Positions 1 through 9,158 of a stretch of DNA of 60,256 bases are shown piece by piece (the first letter of the stretch is position 1; every line of letters starts with the position of its first letter). The stretch is from assembly GCA_022750155.1 (NCBI GenBank), contig JAKIWG010000009.1, forward strand, positions 11,816-72,071. The letters are read 5' to 3'. The DNA is from Thermoplasmata archaeon (GTDB taxonomy: Archaea > Thermoplasmatota > Thermoplasmata > Lutacidiplasmatales > UBA184). The translations under genes were made by a program, and so were the position numbers. The notes below the pieces were generated by a model. That model made no database searches. It had not been told where the DNA came from and saw nothing but the letters and a program-made list of their open reading frames with translations.

Positions 1-56
1 CTGTCGCCCGAACCTCGAGGCCAAAATCACGAGCCACGCCCCGAGCGAAGGGATTC

Positions 57-269
57 TCACCAGCTCCGGAGAGCCTGAGCCACCTGCTTTCGCGCGGCTT
101 TCGTCTGGTGAGGAGGGCCGTTCCGGGTGTAGGCGGTGCAGGCGCACGCCCGGCAATGACCGTCCTCTCCATGCAGGCGTCTCTGGTGTAGGCAACCCGG
201 AGTCTCACATTCGGTCGTCAGTTTGCCTTCTCCCCGTCCGCCACTGGTCGCACCTATCCGGAGCGGCAA
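57..269 (-). CDS. Possible small cysteine-rich (zinc-binding) protein
   Basis: A 70-residue open frame with TTG as the only in-frame start visible. Its middle carries a C-x4-C then H and C-x2-C-x-C pattern ending in a CTAY segment, which resembles small zinc-binding proteins of the C..C..H..CxxCxC-xxY type known in actinobacteria and archaea. The flanks are arginine-rich and low in information, as expected for a shadow frame in GC-rich DNA, and no promoter or convincing ribosome binding site is seen. The cysteine pattern is the only support. It may be a genuine tiny protein or chance; function unknown. Confidence 0.35.
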   Translation of the reverse strand: MPLRIGATSGGRGEGKLTTECETPGCLHQRRLHGEDGHCRACACTAYTRNGPPHQTKAARKQVAQALRSW

Positions 270-560
270 GAAAAGGTCGACTGGTCCTACCGATAGGCTT
301 CCGACGGGGAGGAAGCCCGAGGACCGGGGAGGAAACCGGGCATCTCACCCTCGGCCGCCCAGGGTGTTCCCCCCCTGTCGGGCCGATCATCCCTACCTCC
401 GATAGCCCACCGGTTCCCTCAGGGCGTGCGCGCGCGCCGACCCCCGGAGTCTATCCTGTTCGGACGGGGCGGGGCTTCTCGGCTCGAGACTCCGGGTCGG
501 GTGGGGTCGGGCACGTCACCCTTTTGGCCCCCCGAACTCATGCGATCCCTGGGGCATTCG
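270..560. other. Intergenic stretch, no gene supported
   Basis: About 290 bases before the DinB-like gene. Short frames exist on both strands but encode arginine/proline-rich strings with no family resemblance. I looked for RNase P or SRP RNA core motifs on both strands and found none. A pyrimidine-rich TTTT segment near 520 could be a weak promoter element for the next gene. Confidence 0.4.
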
Positions 561-1067
561 ATGTCGAAACTTGCCACGGTTCGCAGGCTGAATTCGTACG
601 ACCGACTCGTGTTCGACCGGTTCGTCCGGGCCGTTTCGAGGCTCGGATGGGCGAAGGCGAGCGAAGATCGAGGGACGGGGCACCTTTCCCTCAAGAACAC
701 CCTCGTGCACATCCTCAACGTCCACGAGGCATGGCTCGTGGCGATCGCTCAGGACCGGTCCGAGGTCTTCGATGTCCCGGGACGAAGGCCCACCGAGGTG
801 GGATCCTGGCGCGAGTTCCGGATCTACCGAGATCGGGTGTGGAAGGGAGTGGATGGCTGGATGACGACGTTGACCGAGGCGAAGCTTTCGCGGCGGGTCA
901 AGGCAGCGTGGATGCCGGGCACCTACACGTTGGAGGACGCGTTCTACCAGGTGGCATTCGAGCAGGCGCACCATCTCGGAGAGGTCATCGCGGTCTTCTG
1001 GCAGGACGACCGCGCCCCGCCGAAAATGACGTGGATCGAAAACCTGCCGGTGCGCTCCCGTCGATAG
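561..1067 (+). CDS. DinB-like four-helix-bundle protein
   Basis: About 168 residues, resembling the DinB/YfiT-like metalloprotein superfamily: a helical protein with an N-terminal LVHILNVHEAWL segment, a central basic helix, and a C-terminal HHLGEVIAVFW segment, placing histidines where these proteins usually bind a divalent metal. Members act as thiol-dependent transferases or are uncharacterised; the substrate cannot be read here. I chose ATG 561 because the preceding in-frame text is low-complexity; ATG 540 is the alternative. It stands alone on the plus strand facing a convergent thermopsin-like gene. Confidence 0.7.
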   Translation: MSKLATVRRLNSYDRLVFDRFVRAVSRLGWAKASEDRGTGHLSLKNTLVHILNVHEAWLVAIAQDRSEVFDVPGRRPTEVGSWREFRIYRDRVWKGVDGWMTTLTEAKLSRRVKAAWMPGTYTLEDAFYQVAFEQAHHLGEVIAVFWQDDRAPPKMTWIENLPVRSRR

Positions 1068-1211
1068 GGGACCCGGAGCGAGGGTCCTCCACCGGGCACC
1101 CTCGTGGGATGGCTCGGTGGATCGGGCGCTCCGGTGACCCGGTCGGCCGACGCTGGGGGACGCGCGTCGGGCCGCAGCGGCGGAATGGGTTCGACGTGCG
1201 TGCGCTCCGGA

Positions 1212-2477
1212 TTACCAGAGCGAAACCTGCGGGTTCTCCGTTCCGGCCACCGCGGAGGCGACGTCACGGAAGCCCGCGAATGCGAACACGTTCACGTTCG
1301 TGACCGACTCCCCGGTATCGGCGCCGGAAGACCATGCGTGCCGGATCGACACCCAGCTGCTCGTGGTCGGCACCCAGTACTCCGTCTCCATCAGGACGCT
1401 CGCGGAGCCGAGCGTCGCCGTCCCGCCCCCGGCGGAGCCGCAGATCAGCCATTCGCCGTCGTACGGGAGCCCGTACGGGGCGTTGATGTCGGCGACCCTC
1501 CAGGACGGGTGCAGGGCCCCCTTCGAACCCGCGGTGAAGTTGACCGAATCGTAGTACGCCCCGTAGGCGTAGGAGTTGTTCTCGATGACCGCCCCGTAGA
1601 AGTCGACGCACGCATTCGCGGTGATCGAACCGCACGGGCCCGCCACGGTCCCCGGCCCGGTGGACATGAATGTCCAGATGCTGAACGGCATCGATAGGTC
1701 GTAGACCGTCGGGCCGACGCAGTAGTAGAAGGTCGGCGCGCCTCCAGTAGAGGTGCAGGCGCCCTTGCCGTTTCCCGTGACGTCACCGGAGTTCATGCAG
1801 CCGAGGCCGCTGCCCGACGGACAGATGCCCCCGGAGTAGGAGAAGTTCCAGATGTTGTCGAGCCAGGTGACGCTGTAGGTCCCCGAAACGCACGGGGAGG
1901 AGCAGGACGAGTCGTAGCCCAACTGGGCCACGTCCTGGGTCCAGTACGAGCCGAGACGATTCTTCACCTCCACTCCCTTGTCCACCCAGTTCGACTGGAA
2001 CCCCACACACGACGCCGCATTCGAGTCGAGGCACCCTCCGGCCCCCGTCGTCGTGACGGTGAGCTTGGAGATGTCTGCGAACGACTCGACCATCTGGGTA
2101 TTGTAGGAGTACTTCCCGAGCGACGCGGTCAGCCCGAAGTCGGTGATCCCCATCGCACAGGGCGAAGTCGAGCATCCCGGGTTCGCTCGCGTCGTCGTGG
2201 CGGAGGGCGGCGCGGCGAGCCGGGGATGAAGCATCGGATTCCCGGTCGCGCGTACCGCCGGCGTGCTCGCGTGACCAGAGCCCTTGGCCACGACCGGCAT
2301 CCCCGCATGGATGGGGCTGGCGCCCGGCGAGACGACCAAGGAGGCCGAACCTCGCCCGTTCGCGGCGGGGGACGCCAGGGCACCGGTGGCGAGCAGAGTC
2401 ACCGCCAGAATCGCCCATGCGGAGGTCCGTCCGGCGATCGCTCCTCTGCTTCCCACGTCACTCACTAACCGCGCCAC
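1212..2477 (-). CDS. Thermopsin-like secreted acid protease
   Basis: A 421-residue exported protein. Residues 17-40 form a hydrophobic signal segment ending in alanines. From about residue 108 it resembles the thermopsin family (MEROPS A05): MGITDFGLTA, a YSYNTQMVESF segment, then QSNWVDKGVEVKN and YWTQDVAQ, the characteristic aromatic region of thermopsins. Thermopsins are archaeal pepstatin-sensitive proteases active at low pH outside the cell. Eight or more cysteines suggest disulfides. Start is a GTG at 2477, with in-frame GTGs slightly downstream as alternatives. It is convergent with the DinB-like gene. No C-terminal anchor is seen, so it is probably released. Confidence 0.72.
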   Translation of the reverse strand: MARLVSDVGSRGAIAGRTSAWAILAVTLLATGALASPAANGRGSASLVVSPGASPIHAGMPVVAKGSGHASTPAVRATGNPMLHPRLAAPPSATTTRANPGCSTSPCAMGITDFGLTASLGKYSYNTQMVESFADISKLTVTTTGAGGCLDSNAASCVGFQSNWVDKGVEVKNRLGSYWTQDVAQLGYDSSCSSPCVSGTYSVTWLDNIWNFSYSGGICPSGSGLGCMNSGDVTGNGKGACTSTGGAPTFYYCVGPTVYDLSMPFSIWTFMSTGPGTVAGPCGSITANACVDFYGAVIENNSYAYGAYYDSVNFTAGSKGALHPSWRVADINAPYGLPYDGEWLICGSAGGGTATLGSASVLMETEYWVPTTSSWVSIRHAWSSGADTGESVTNVNVFAFAGFRDVASAVAGTENPQVSLW

Positions 2478-2505
2478 GGGTCACTCGAAGCGGGATTCGA
2501 TTCCG

Positions 2506-2521
2506 ATATTACAATATGTCC
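2506..2521 (-). promoter_or_regulatory. AT-rich promoter element of the thermopsin-like gene
   Basis: GATATTACAATATGTC, an almost palindromic AT-rich patch in very GC-rich surroundings, lies about 30-35 bases upstream of the GTG at 2477 on the minus strand. Its position suits an archaeal TATA box giving a short leader. It could also include an operator. Confidence 0.5.
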
Positions 2522-2583
2522 GAGCCGAAGGAGGGCCGCTGGCGATGTCACTCCCCGCCGCCCATTCATCAAGCCCTCGAGAC

Positions 2584-3120
2584 CTATGGGTGCGTCCGGG
2601 GCAAGGACGCACCCCCTGGGTCTCGGGGATCGGACAGCGCCCTCGCGGACCCGGTGTGGCGTTCGAGGCCACCCGCCCGCCGAGGTCGGCGTACTACGGC
2701 GTAGACTTCGGTGACCACCCCATCCGGGTCGGTCCATGCCGCCGAAACGTACCAGAGCCCCCCGCGGGTCGCCTGCCGCTCGGTCGGATAGATCGGCCTG
2801 AATCCTCGTCGGATCATCGCCGCCTGGACCCGATCGACCGCTCGTTCGGTCCGGACCTGGAACGCCAGGTGGTCCGAGATCGGGTCGTCCTCGTCGGTCC
2901 GGGGAACCCGTGGGGGGCGTCGTCGAACCCGCCGGGGACGACTCTCGGTGAGCCAGAGCGTCGAGCCTGCGCAGCGATAGGCCAGCCATCGGGGCCCCGT
3001 CGCGCGGATCCGCCGAACCCCGAGCGCGGAGAAGAACCGGTCGTAGTACGAGCGCGCCGCGGACAGGTCCGATACCTCGATCCCGACGTGCCCCAACCAG
3101 ACCCGAGGATGTGCGCTCAT
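2584..3120 (-). CDS. VOC-fold (glyoxalase/dioxygenase superfamily) protein
   Basis: 178 residues. The N-terminal WLGHVGIEVSDLSAARSYYDRFF segment is the typical first beta-alpha unit of the vicinal-oxygen-chelate fold (H plus V-x-D-L-x-x-A-x-x-Y-Y). A second unit contains DHLAFQVRTERAVDRV, followed by the WTDPDGVVTEVY strand typical of the domain end. Candidate metal ligands are the early H, the second-unit H and the late E. The substrate is unknown. The last 30 residues are low-complexity and probably disordered. The start is ATG at 3120. No functional partner is adjacent. Confidence 0.75.
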   Translation of the reverse strand: MSAHPRVWLGHVGIEVSDLSAARSYYDRFFSALGVRRIRATGPRWLAYRCAGSTLWLTESRPRRVRRRPPRVPRTDEDDPISDHLAFQVRTERAVDRVQAAMIRRGFRPIYPTERQATRGGLWYVSAAWTDPDGVVTEVYAVVRRPRRAGGLERHTGSARALSDPRDPGGASLPRTHP

Positions 3121-3596
3121 CGCGACGGTAGGACCGTACGCCTGAAATCGCCTCGGGTCCTCAGAGGACCACCCGACGGGTCGTGCGCCCGTCGGGCCGG
3201 CCTGCGCATCCGGGACCGCGGCTCGGTGGATTAGACCCGCCAGGAGGATTGGCCGGGAAGTCCCACTGAACTCGGGTTGGAAGACCCCCAGGGGGTCCCT
3301 TTCGCGGCCAACCCCCGTCGCCGCCCCGTCCTACCTCCGCAGTCTCCGCTCGTGCGCTCCGAAACGGAGTCCTATACGCAGTTCCCGGCATGCAGGGCCG
3401 GCCGTCCGGCGCGGGCCGCCACCAGACGCGTGAGGATCTTCACGCCCCCTTACCGACCCGGTGAGCCTGGATGGCCCACCCAGGTACTATCTCGCACCCA
3501 TGGGCCAATCCCCGAGCCATGCGAACGCACGACGGAAGCTTCGCTCTTCGGCCAAGGCATACCCCTTTTTCTACAACCTCCTCGCACACATTCGAC
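3121..3596. other. Intergenic region with a nested stem-loop, no gene supported
   Basis: About 475 bases between the divergent VOC gene and the kelch/PKD gene. Open frames here are arginine/proline-rich and unconvincing. The region contains a nested inverted repeat at 3274-3314 (listed separately). No tRNA or known structural RNA was recognised. Confidence 0.4.
3274..3314. repeat. Nested inverted repeat / possible structured RNA
   Basis: GGGTTGG (3274-3280) pairs with CCAACCC (3308-3314) and encloses the perfect inverted repeat GACCCCCAGGGGGTC (3283-3297). It lies in a gene-free stretch between divergent genes, so it could be a regulatory RNA element or a protein-binding dyad. Chance pairing in GC-rich DNA cannot be excluded. 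Confidence 0.4.
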
Positions 3597-6158
3597 ATGC
3601 GACACCTTTCGAGACGCTGGACCACCGCCCTGATGGTCGCCGTGGCCTTCTTGGCCGTATCCCCGGCCGCCGCGGCCTCCGCTTCGATCCCCTCGAGCCT
3701 TCACAGTGCACCCTCATCCCTCCTGGGAACTCACCCTGCGAGCATCCTGAGTGTTCACCCCGCGGGGGTGGAATACGCTGGAATCGGGCACGCCTACGCT
3801 GCTCCGCACCCGCAGATCGCGACCACGCCCGTTTGGTACAACGTCACTCCCGCCCTCATCGCCGTGAACCAGACGTTCCGTGTCTCCACCCAGGCCCCGG
3901 GGCTGTACGGGGAGGCGATGGCCTCCGTCCCGACCGGGAGTGGATACAACTACGACGTGGTCTACGGGGGGTACCTCCCGAACGGCGCGCTTTCGAACCA
4001 GACCTGGATCTTCGAACCCCCCTTCGGGATCTCGTCGTGGTACAATGCCACCGCCGCTTCGGCCGCGCCGGTCTCCCCGCCGGCCCTCGCGTTCGCCTCG
4101 CTCGTCTACGACCCCCGGATCCCCGCGGTCGTGCTCTTCGGGGGGTACCTGGGGGGCCTCGCCGACTCGAACCAGACCTGGTTCCTGAACACGACGAGCG
4201 GCACCTGGTCGAACCAGTCGGCCGTCGCGTGCAGCTTTTTCTGCCCCGCCGTGCGGGACCATGGTAGCATGGTCTTCGCCGCGGACCCCGTGGACAACTC
4301 CACGATCCTATTCGGCGGATGCAACGGCGCCTTCTGCTTCTCCCAGCTCAACGACACCTGGAACCTGACGAACTTCGGGGGCGGCTTCTTCGTCTGGGTT
4401 CCCGGGCCCGCGAGCGGAGCCCCGCCCGCCCGGTATGGGGCGATGATGGCCTACGGCGGAAACGGCGTCGGGAACGTGACCTGGTTGTTCGGTGGGTGCT
4501 ACGGGTTCATCGTCGGCAACTGCGGCATGAACGACACCTGGGAGTACTGGAACTCGACCTGGTACAACGACACGGCTGTCGTGAACTTCTTCGGACCCAC
4601 CCCCACGGGCCGAAATTCGGCCGTGCTCGGCTATGATTGGGGTCACCAGGATCTCCTGATGACCGGGGGGGAGAACAACACCGGCTCGCTGCTGACGGAC
4701 ACCTGGACGTTCGCTTGCCAAATCTTCTGCACGTGGACGAATGACACCGCGGCCGCCGGAGGCGTCCCGGTGTTCGAGGGGGCCATCTCCTCGGACTCGA
4801 CGTTCGGGGAGCCCACCGTCTACGGTGGCCTGTACGCGGGCGCGGCCCACGGGTCCAACTCGACCTGGGTGTTCCAGAACTTTACCCAGTTCCGGGCGAC
4901 GGCGGGTTCCTTCGCCCCTGAGGTGAACCAATCCGACGCCTTCAACGCCACGTTCATCACCGGACCTCCGTACGACGGCCAGACTTCGATCTGGACGTTC
5001 ACCCCGCCGGTGGGTGCACCCTTCCAAGTTCCGTTCAACAACTCACAGCTGTTCTCTCAGAACGGTACCTACCTCGTTTCGGTGATGGTGTTCGACGGCT
5101 GGGGCGTCTCGCAGGTCTACGTCGGGGGAATCTCCGTCGGGATCCCGACCGTCACCCCCTCCGCCTCCCGTCTGGTGACGGACGTGGGGGTTGCGGACCA
5201 TTACTCCGAGACCGTGGGCGGCGTCCACACCGGCGCCCTGAGCTACGCGTGGACGTTTGGGGATGGAGGCACCGCCGCGACGGCGAGCGCCGACCACACA
5301 TTCACCCATCCCGGCGTGTTCGACGCCAAAGTGACGCTGACGGACCAGTACACGATGGTGAACAGCACGCTATCGGTGACCGTCCACGCGACCCCGTCGG
5401 TCACGGTAACGGGCAGCCCTACGCTATCCGGATCCGTGAGTTCGGGTCAGAACGTCACGTTCACGGCCCATGTCGCGAACGGGACCCCCGGCTACACCTA
5501 CGCGTGGAGCTTCGGCGACGGTTCGGCCTCCAGCACGGTCGCCGGGCCGGTCCATTCGTATGCCGCAATGGGCAACTACACGGTGAACCTCACCATCACC
5601 GACGCCGTCGGCGTCACGAACGTCACCCACGTCGTGGTCCACGTACTCGCCGCCGCGATCCCCCTGAGTGCGACGGCGAGCTCGAACGTCTCGACCGCGA
5701 AGACCGGAGCCGCGATCCAGTTCACGGCCTTAGGGTCGGGCGGCACCGGACCGTACACCTATGCCTGGCATTTCGGGGACGGGGGATCGGCGACGACGGC
5801 CACCGCGTCGCATTCGTACACGACGGCGGCCACGTTCTCGGCGACGGTCTGGGTGAACGACAGCGCCGGCCACTCCGTCACCAAGTCGCTTTCGGTGATC
5901 GTCACGTCGAACGGCGGGAGTAGCGGCAACAACGGAGGGAGCACGTCGAGCAGTTCCTCGGGAATCCCCACTTGGGCCTGGGCGGTCGTGGCTGTCCTCG
6001 TGATCGCCGGCATCCTCGGGGCGGTGCTCTACATGCGGCGCCGGGGCGGCCAGCCGCCTCCCTCGCCGACTCCACCACCGGCCGACACCGGATCACCGGG
6101 GGCCGCGCCGGGCTCGACTCCCCCCCCAGGATCGGCGGGCGGGCCCCCGACCGGCTGA
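3597..6158 (+). CDS. Kelch/PKD surface protein with C-terminal membrane anchor
   Basis: 853 residues from ATG 3597, chosen because it starts directly at a signal peptide (MRHLSRRWTTALMVAVAF then alanine-rich); the frame is open further upstream without sense. The N-terminal half holds about six kelch-like blades with hallmark YGG/FGG followed by N/D-x-TW, predicting a beta-propeller. The second half has three clear PKD domains with W-x-FGDG motifs and one degenerate one. Many N-x-S/T sequons suggest glycosylation. A hydrophobic helix near residues 800-822 then RRR and a proline-rich tail indicate C-terminal anchoring with the bulk outside. The likely role is cell-surface adhesion or scaffolding; ligand unknown. 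Confidence 0.8.
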   Translation: MRHLSRRWTTALMVAVAFLAVSPAAAASASIPSSLHSAPSSLLGTHPASILSVHPAGVEYAGIGHAYAAPHPQIATTPVWYNVTPALIAVNQTFRVSTQAPGLYGEAMASVPTGSGYNYDVVYGGYLPNGALSNQTWIFEPPFGISSWYNATAASAAPVSPPALAFASLVYDPRIPAVVLFGGYLGGLADSNQTWFLNTTSGTWSNQSAVACSFFCPAVRDHGSMVFAADPVDNSTILFGGCNGAFCFSQLNDTWNLTNFGGGFFVWVPGPASGAPPARYGAMMAYGGNGVGNVTWLFGGCYGFIVGNCGMNDTWEYWNSTWYNDTAVVNFFGPTPTGRNSAVLGYDWGHQDLLMTGGENNTGSLLTDTWTFACQIFCTWTNDTAAAGGVPVFEGAISSDSTFGEPTVYGGLYAGAAHGSNSTWVFQNFTQFRATAGSFAPEVNQSDAFNATFITGPPYDGQTSIWTFTPPVGAPFQVPFNNSQLFSQNGTYLVSVMVFDGWGVSQVYVGGISVGIPTVTPSASRLVTDVGVADHYSETVGGVHTGALSYAWTFGDGGTAATASADHTFTHPGVFDAKVTLTDQYTMVNSTLSVTVHATPSVTVTGSPTLSGSVSSGQNVTFTAHVANGTPGYTYAWSFGDGSASSTVAGPVHSYAAMGNYTVNLTITDAVGVTNVTHVVVHVLAAAIPLSATASSNVSTAKTGAAIQFTALGSGGTGPYTYAWHFGDGGSATTATASHSYTTAATFSATVWVNDSAGHSVTKSLSVIVTSNGGSSGNNGGSTSSSSSGIPTWAWAVVAVLVIAGILGAVLYMRRRGGQPPPSPTPPPADTGSPGAAPGSTPPPGSAGGPPTG

Positions 6159-6271
6159 CCGGGCACGACGCTCCCCCGGAGCCAACCCCTTCGCACGATG
6201 GGTCGAGTTGCGGGTAGCGACCCGACGGTCCGCCTTCCCCAGCTCGTGGCGGGCGGGGTGCAGTCCGGCCT

Positions 6272-7507
6272 CTAAGCGGACGGGCTCGTCCCGATCGTCT
6301 TGGCGAGGTTGTACGCGTCGAACGAACCGAGGCCGGTCGCCGCGTCCCAGCCGGGACCGGCCGACCAACCGTTCGATCCGCTCGTCACGTCATGGAAGTC
6401 ATGTGCATAGAGGGAGCTCGTGCCATTGACCCCGTACACCTGCAGGTAGAGAAACGCACCGATGAACCCCGCGGGGCCCAACGCCTGGGAGGCCCGCCAG
6501 TCGTTCGCGTCGGCAAGGAAACCCGCCCAGAGCGGGCACGCCACACTGGTGCCCCCCACCGTGAACCAGCCCCCATCCCGCTCGTTGTAGACCCAGACCC
6601 CGGTCAGGGGGTCGGCGACGGCGGCCACATCGGGCTTCGCCACGTCGGTGTAGGGATCGTAGATCGTGACCTTGGATTGATAGAACTTCTCCGTCGCCTT
6701 CGCGACGTACCCCCCGCCGGAACCGCTCCACGCCGACTCGCTGACGTAGGCTCCGGAAGTGGAGTTCACATTGAGGGTCGTTCCGCCTACGGCGAGCACC
6801 GGGGCGCAGTCGGCGGGATACTGCGATACCGCCCCGGTACCGACCCCCCAGCTACCCCCGTCCCCGGATGAGGCCAAGATCGTGACCCCCTGAGCGGCCG
6901 CCGCCTTGACCAGGGAGTTGCCGGAGTGGGGGCAGGCCCCGTTGCCCGCCCAGCTGTCGGATATCTGATTGCCCAAGCGGTGGGCGAGGGAGTAGTTCCA
7001 CGCTCCGAAGAGGTCGGCATTGGTGGGGCGAGCTCCGACCACCAGGTGGAGCGACGCCGAGGGTGCCATGACGTGGGCCCATTCGACGTCGAGCGAGGTC
7101 TCGAGTGACCAGCCGGCGTCCTTGCACGGCGTGCCCTGAGGGAAGTAGACGGTGAGGTTCGCCACGGGCAGGGAGTTGACGGCATCGAAGGTGGCGAGGT
7201 CCGACCCCATCTTCGGGTCCCCGCAGGCGTCCACGATCACGACGGCCTGACCCGCTCCGTCCGTCGACGCGTTGGAGAGGAGCGGAGTGACGTTGTACGC
7301 CGTCCGGACCGTGGCGGGGCATAGCGAGGTGGACGAGCAGACTTCCCCCAACGGGTGCACTACGGCGCTCATGGAGATCGCCGGATGCACGGCATCGCTG
7401 ACCCACCGGACCACGTGCCCCGCCGCCATTGCGCCCGGAGCCACGGCCAATGGCCCGGGAATCAACACGACCAGCAGGACCCACGCGACCACCTGTCCCG
7501 CCTTCAT
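6272..7507 (-). CDS. S53 (sedolisin/kumamolisin-like) secreted protease
   Basis: 411 residues. A signal peptide (about residues 1-29) is followed by a peptidase S53 domain. Visible catalytic features are the E-x3-D pair (E136, D140, in ETSLD) and the nucleophile S321 in GGTSVACP; SSGDGGS near 213-219 matches the conserved strand. S53 enzymes are acid-active serine-carboxyl peptidases. The usual pro-domain of roughly 150 or more residues is essentially missing: only about 35 residues separate the signal peptide from the YNVTPL segment that usually begins the mature enzyme. ATG start at 7507. Convergent with the kelch/PKD gene. Confidence 0.85.
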   Translation of the reverse strand: MKAGQVVAWVLLVVLIPGPLAVAPGAMAAGHVVRWVSDAVHPAISMSAVVHPLGEVCSSTSLCPATVRTAYNVTPLLSNASTDGAGQAVVIVDACGDPKMGSDLATFDAVNSLPVANLTVYFPQGTPCKDAGWSLETSLDVEWAHVMAPSASLHLVVGARPTNADLFGAWNYSLAHRLGNQISDSWAGNGACPHSGNSLVKAAAAQGVTILASSGDGGSWGVGTGAVSQYPADCAPVLAVGGTTLNVNSTSGAYVSESAWSGSGGGYVAKATEKFYQSKVTIYDPYTDVAKPDVAAVADPLTGVWVYNERDGGWFTVGGTSVACPLWAGFLADANDWRASQALGPAGFIGAFLYLQVYGVNGTSSLYAHDFHDVTSGSNGWSAGPGWDAATGLGSFDAYNLAKTIGTSPSA

Positions 7508-7670
7508 TCCAAAGTACCATCCCGCGGCGCGTCAGAGGCCGCCACGCTCATCGGAGAGCGGCCAGCGGGTCGGGGGTTATAGCCCTGTGTGGCGGGTCTG
7601 ACAGAAGAGGTGGTGGCGAGCCGACGGGCGGGAACCCGCGGTCGTCGCCACCACCGGTTCGATCGCCCGG

Positions 7671-9020
7671 ATGGGACCCTCCCGGCCCCACGGCTGGGCC
7701 CCTACCTTCCGGAGAACTCCGGACGTTCGCAAGGAGTATCAACCGCCTGCCCGCTCCCGCGCCGTGGACTGGAACCTTCGGGTCCTCGGCGTGGCGGTGG
7801 GGGTCCGCACGCTCGGCAATGCGCTGTACTTCCCGTTCCTGGCCCTGTTCCTCCACGGAGTCCTTGCCGTAGGCTACCTCGAGCTGGGGGTCATCTTCTT
7901 CGCGGTGGGAGTCGTTCAGCTCCCGTTCAACATCGCCGGCGGGCTGTGGACCGACCGATACGGCCGCCGTCGGTGGATCATCCTCGGCCTCGTCGCCGAG
8001 GCCCTCGCGACGGCGGGGCTCGCCTACGCGTTCGACCTCCGATCCTTGGCGGGGGCGATCGTCGCCGGCACGCTCGGCGGAATGGTGATCTCGGCGGCGG
8101 GCCCCGCCACGAGCGCCTACGTGGCCGACCTTGCGGAGGGCTCCGAGCGAACCCGCGGATTCACTTTCCTGCGCATCGGGTTCAACGCGGGGTACTCCGC
8201 GGGGGTCACCCTGGGGGGCATCCTGATCTCCCTGTTCGGTTTCGCCCCGGCGGTCGCGGTGGCCGCCGTGGTGATCGCGGCCGGGGCGGCCCTGGTCGCC
8301 CTCGTCGTCGACCCGTCGCCGTTCGACGTGGAGCTTCACGCCGGGAGGGCCGCATCCCGTAGGTCCCCCTCCTCGGGAACCGGGGAGCGCGTCCCGACCC
8401 CCCCGATCGCGGCCAGCCTCCGGGCCTTACTCAGGGACCGGGTCGCCCTCGAGGTCGCGCTCGCGTTCGCCTTCGCGGCCCTCTTCGTCGGGCAGTGGGC
8501 ATTCACCTTCCCCCTCTTCGTGCGAAACGTCCTCGGGATCCCGTACTCCCTCCTCGGGGTGGGCCTCGCGATCAATGGCCTCGTTGTCGTGTTCGGCCAG
8601 ACGCTCACCACCCAGAGCGTCCTCGGTCGGCGTCACACGACGATCGCGATCGCCGGAGTCGCCCTCTACGCCGTCGCATTCATCGGCCTCGGCGCCGCGG
8701 GCCTGTGGTCCGTGTACCCGGTCGCCGCCTTTTTCGCAGCGGTCGTGGTCCTGACCGTCGGCGAGAACCTGGTGACCATCCCCCAGAGCACCCTCCCTTC
8801 GAATCTCGCGCCGCAGGGCGAGGTCGGCCTGTATAATGGGGCGTTTGCCACGGTCGGCGGTGCGGGCTTCCTGGGCTCCATCGTGTTGGGCGGCTGGGTA
8901 CTTTCGGTGACGGCGAACCCGCTACTCATCTGGGTCCTCCTCGCCCTGCCTGCGATCCCCGCCGTGATCCTGCTGCGTCATGCGGCGGGCAGAATGCCGC
9001 TCGAACACGACCGAGCCTAG
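7671..9020 (+). CDS. MFS family transporter
   Basis: Up to 449 residues with about twelve hydrophobic helices. The motif GGLWTDRYGRRRW after the second helix is the major facilitator superfamily signature loop (G-x3-D-R-x-G-R-R). The loop between the two halves is basic and proline/serine-rich. The first helix begins just after an internal GTG at 7764, which may be the true start, since the 31 residues before it look non-conserved. Substrate cannot be assigned; the sequence resembles drug/metabolite exporters. It is convergent with the acyl-CoA dehydrogenase gene. Confidence 0.82.
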   Translation: MGPSRPHGWAPTFRRTPDVRKEYQPPARSRAVDWNLRVLGVAVGVRTLGNALYFPFLALFLHGVLAVGYLELGVIFFAVGVVQLPFNIAGGLWTDRYGRRRWIILGLVAEALATAGLAYAFDLRSLAGAIVAGTLGGMVISAAGPATSAYVADLAEGSERTRGFTFLRIGFNAGYSAGVTLGGILISLFGFAPAVAVAAVVIAAGAALVALVVDPSPFDVELHAGRAASRRSPSSGTGERVPTPPIAASLRALLRDRVALEVALAFAFAALFVGQWAFTFPLFVRNVLGIPYSLLGVGLAINGLVVVFGQTLTTQSVLGRRHTTIAIAGVALYAVAFIGLGAAGLWSVYPVAAFFAAVVVLTVGENLVTIPQSTLPSNLAPQGEVGLYNGAFATVGGAGFLGSIVLGGWVLSVTANPLLIWVLLALPAIPAVILLRHAAGRMPLEHDRA

Positions 9021-9158
9021 CCGAGCAGGGGAGCGGTCCGGCGGTGTGCCCCTCCCGGGGAGTCGGAAACGGCGGGAGGCGAACGGCGAGGGAGGGCGGT
9101 TCGGCCGGGGAGGATGGCGCCGTCGAACGTCGCGATCGGTGGGGGAAGGGATCGCCCG

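Noticed and set aside
270-560. Possible RNase P or SRP RNA in the first intergenic region
   Set aside because: GC-rich pairing is possible, but none of the conserved core motifs of either RNA was found on either strand.
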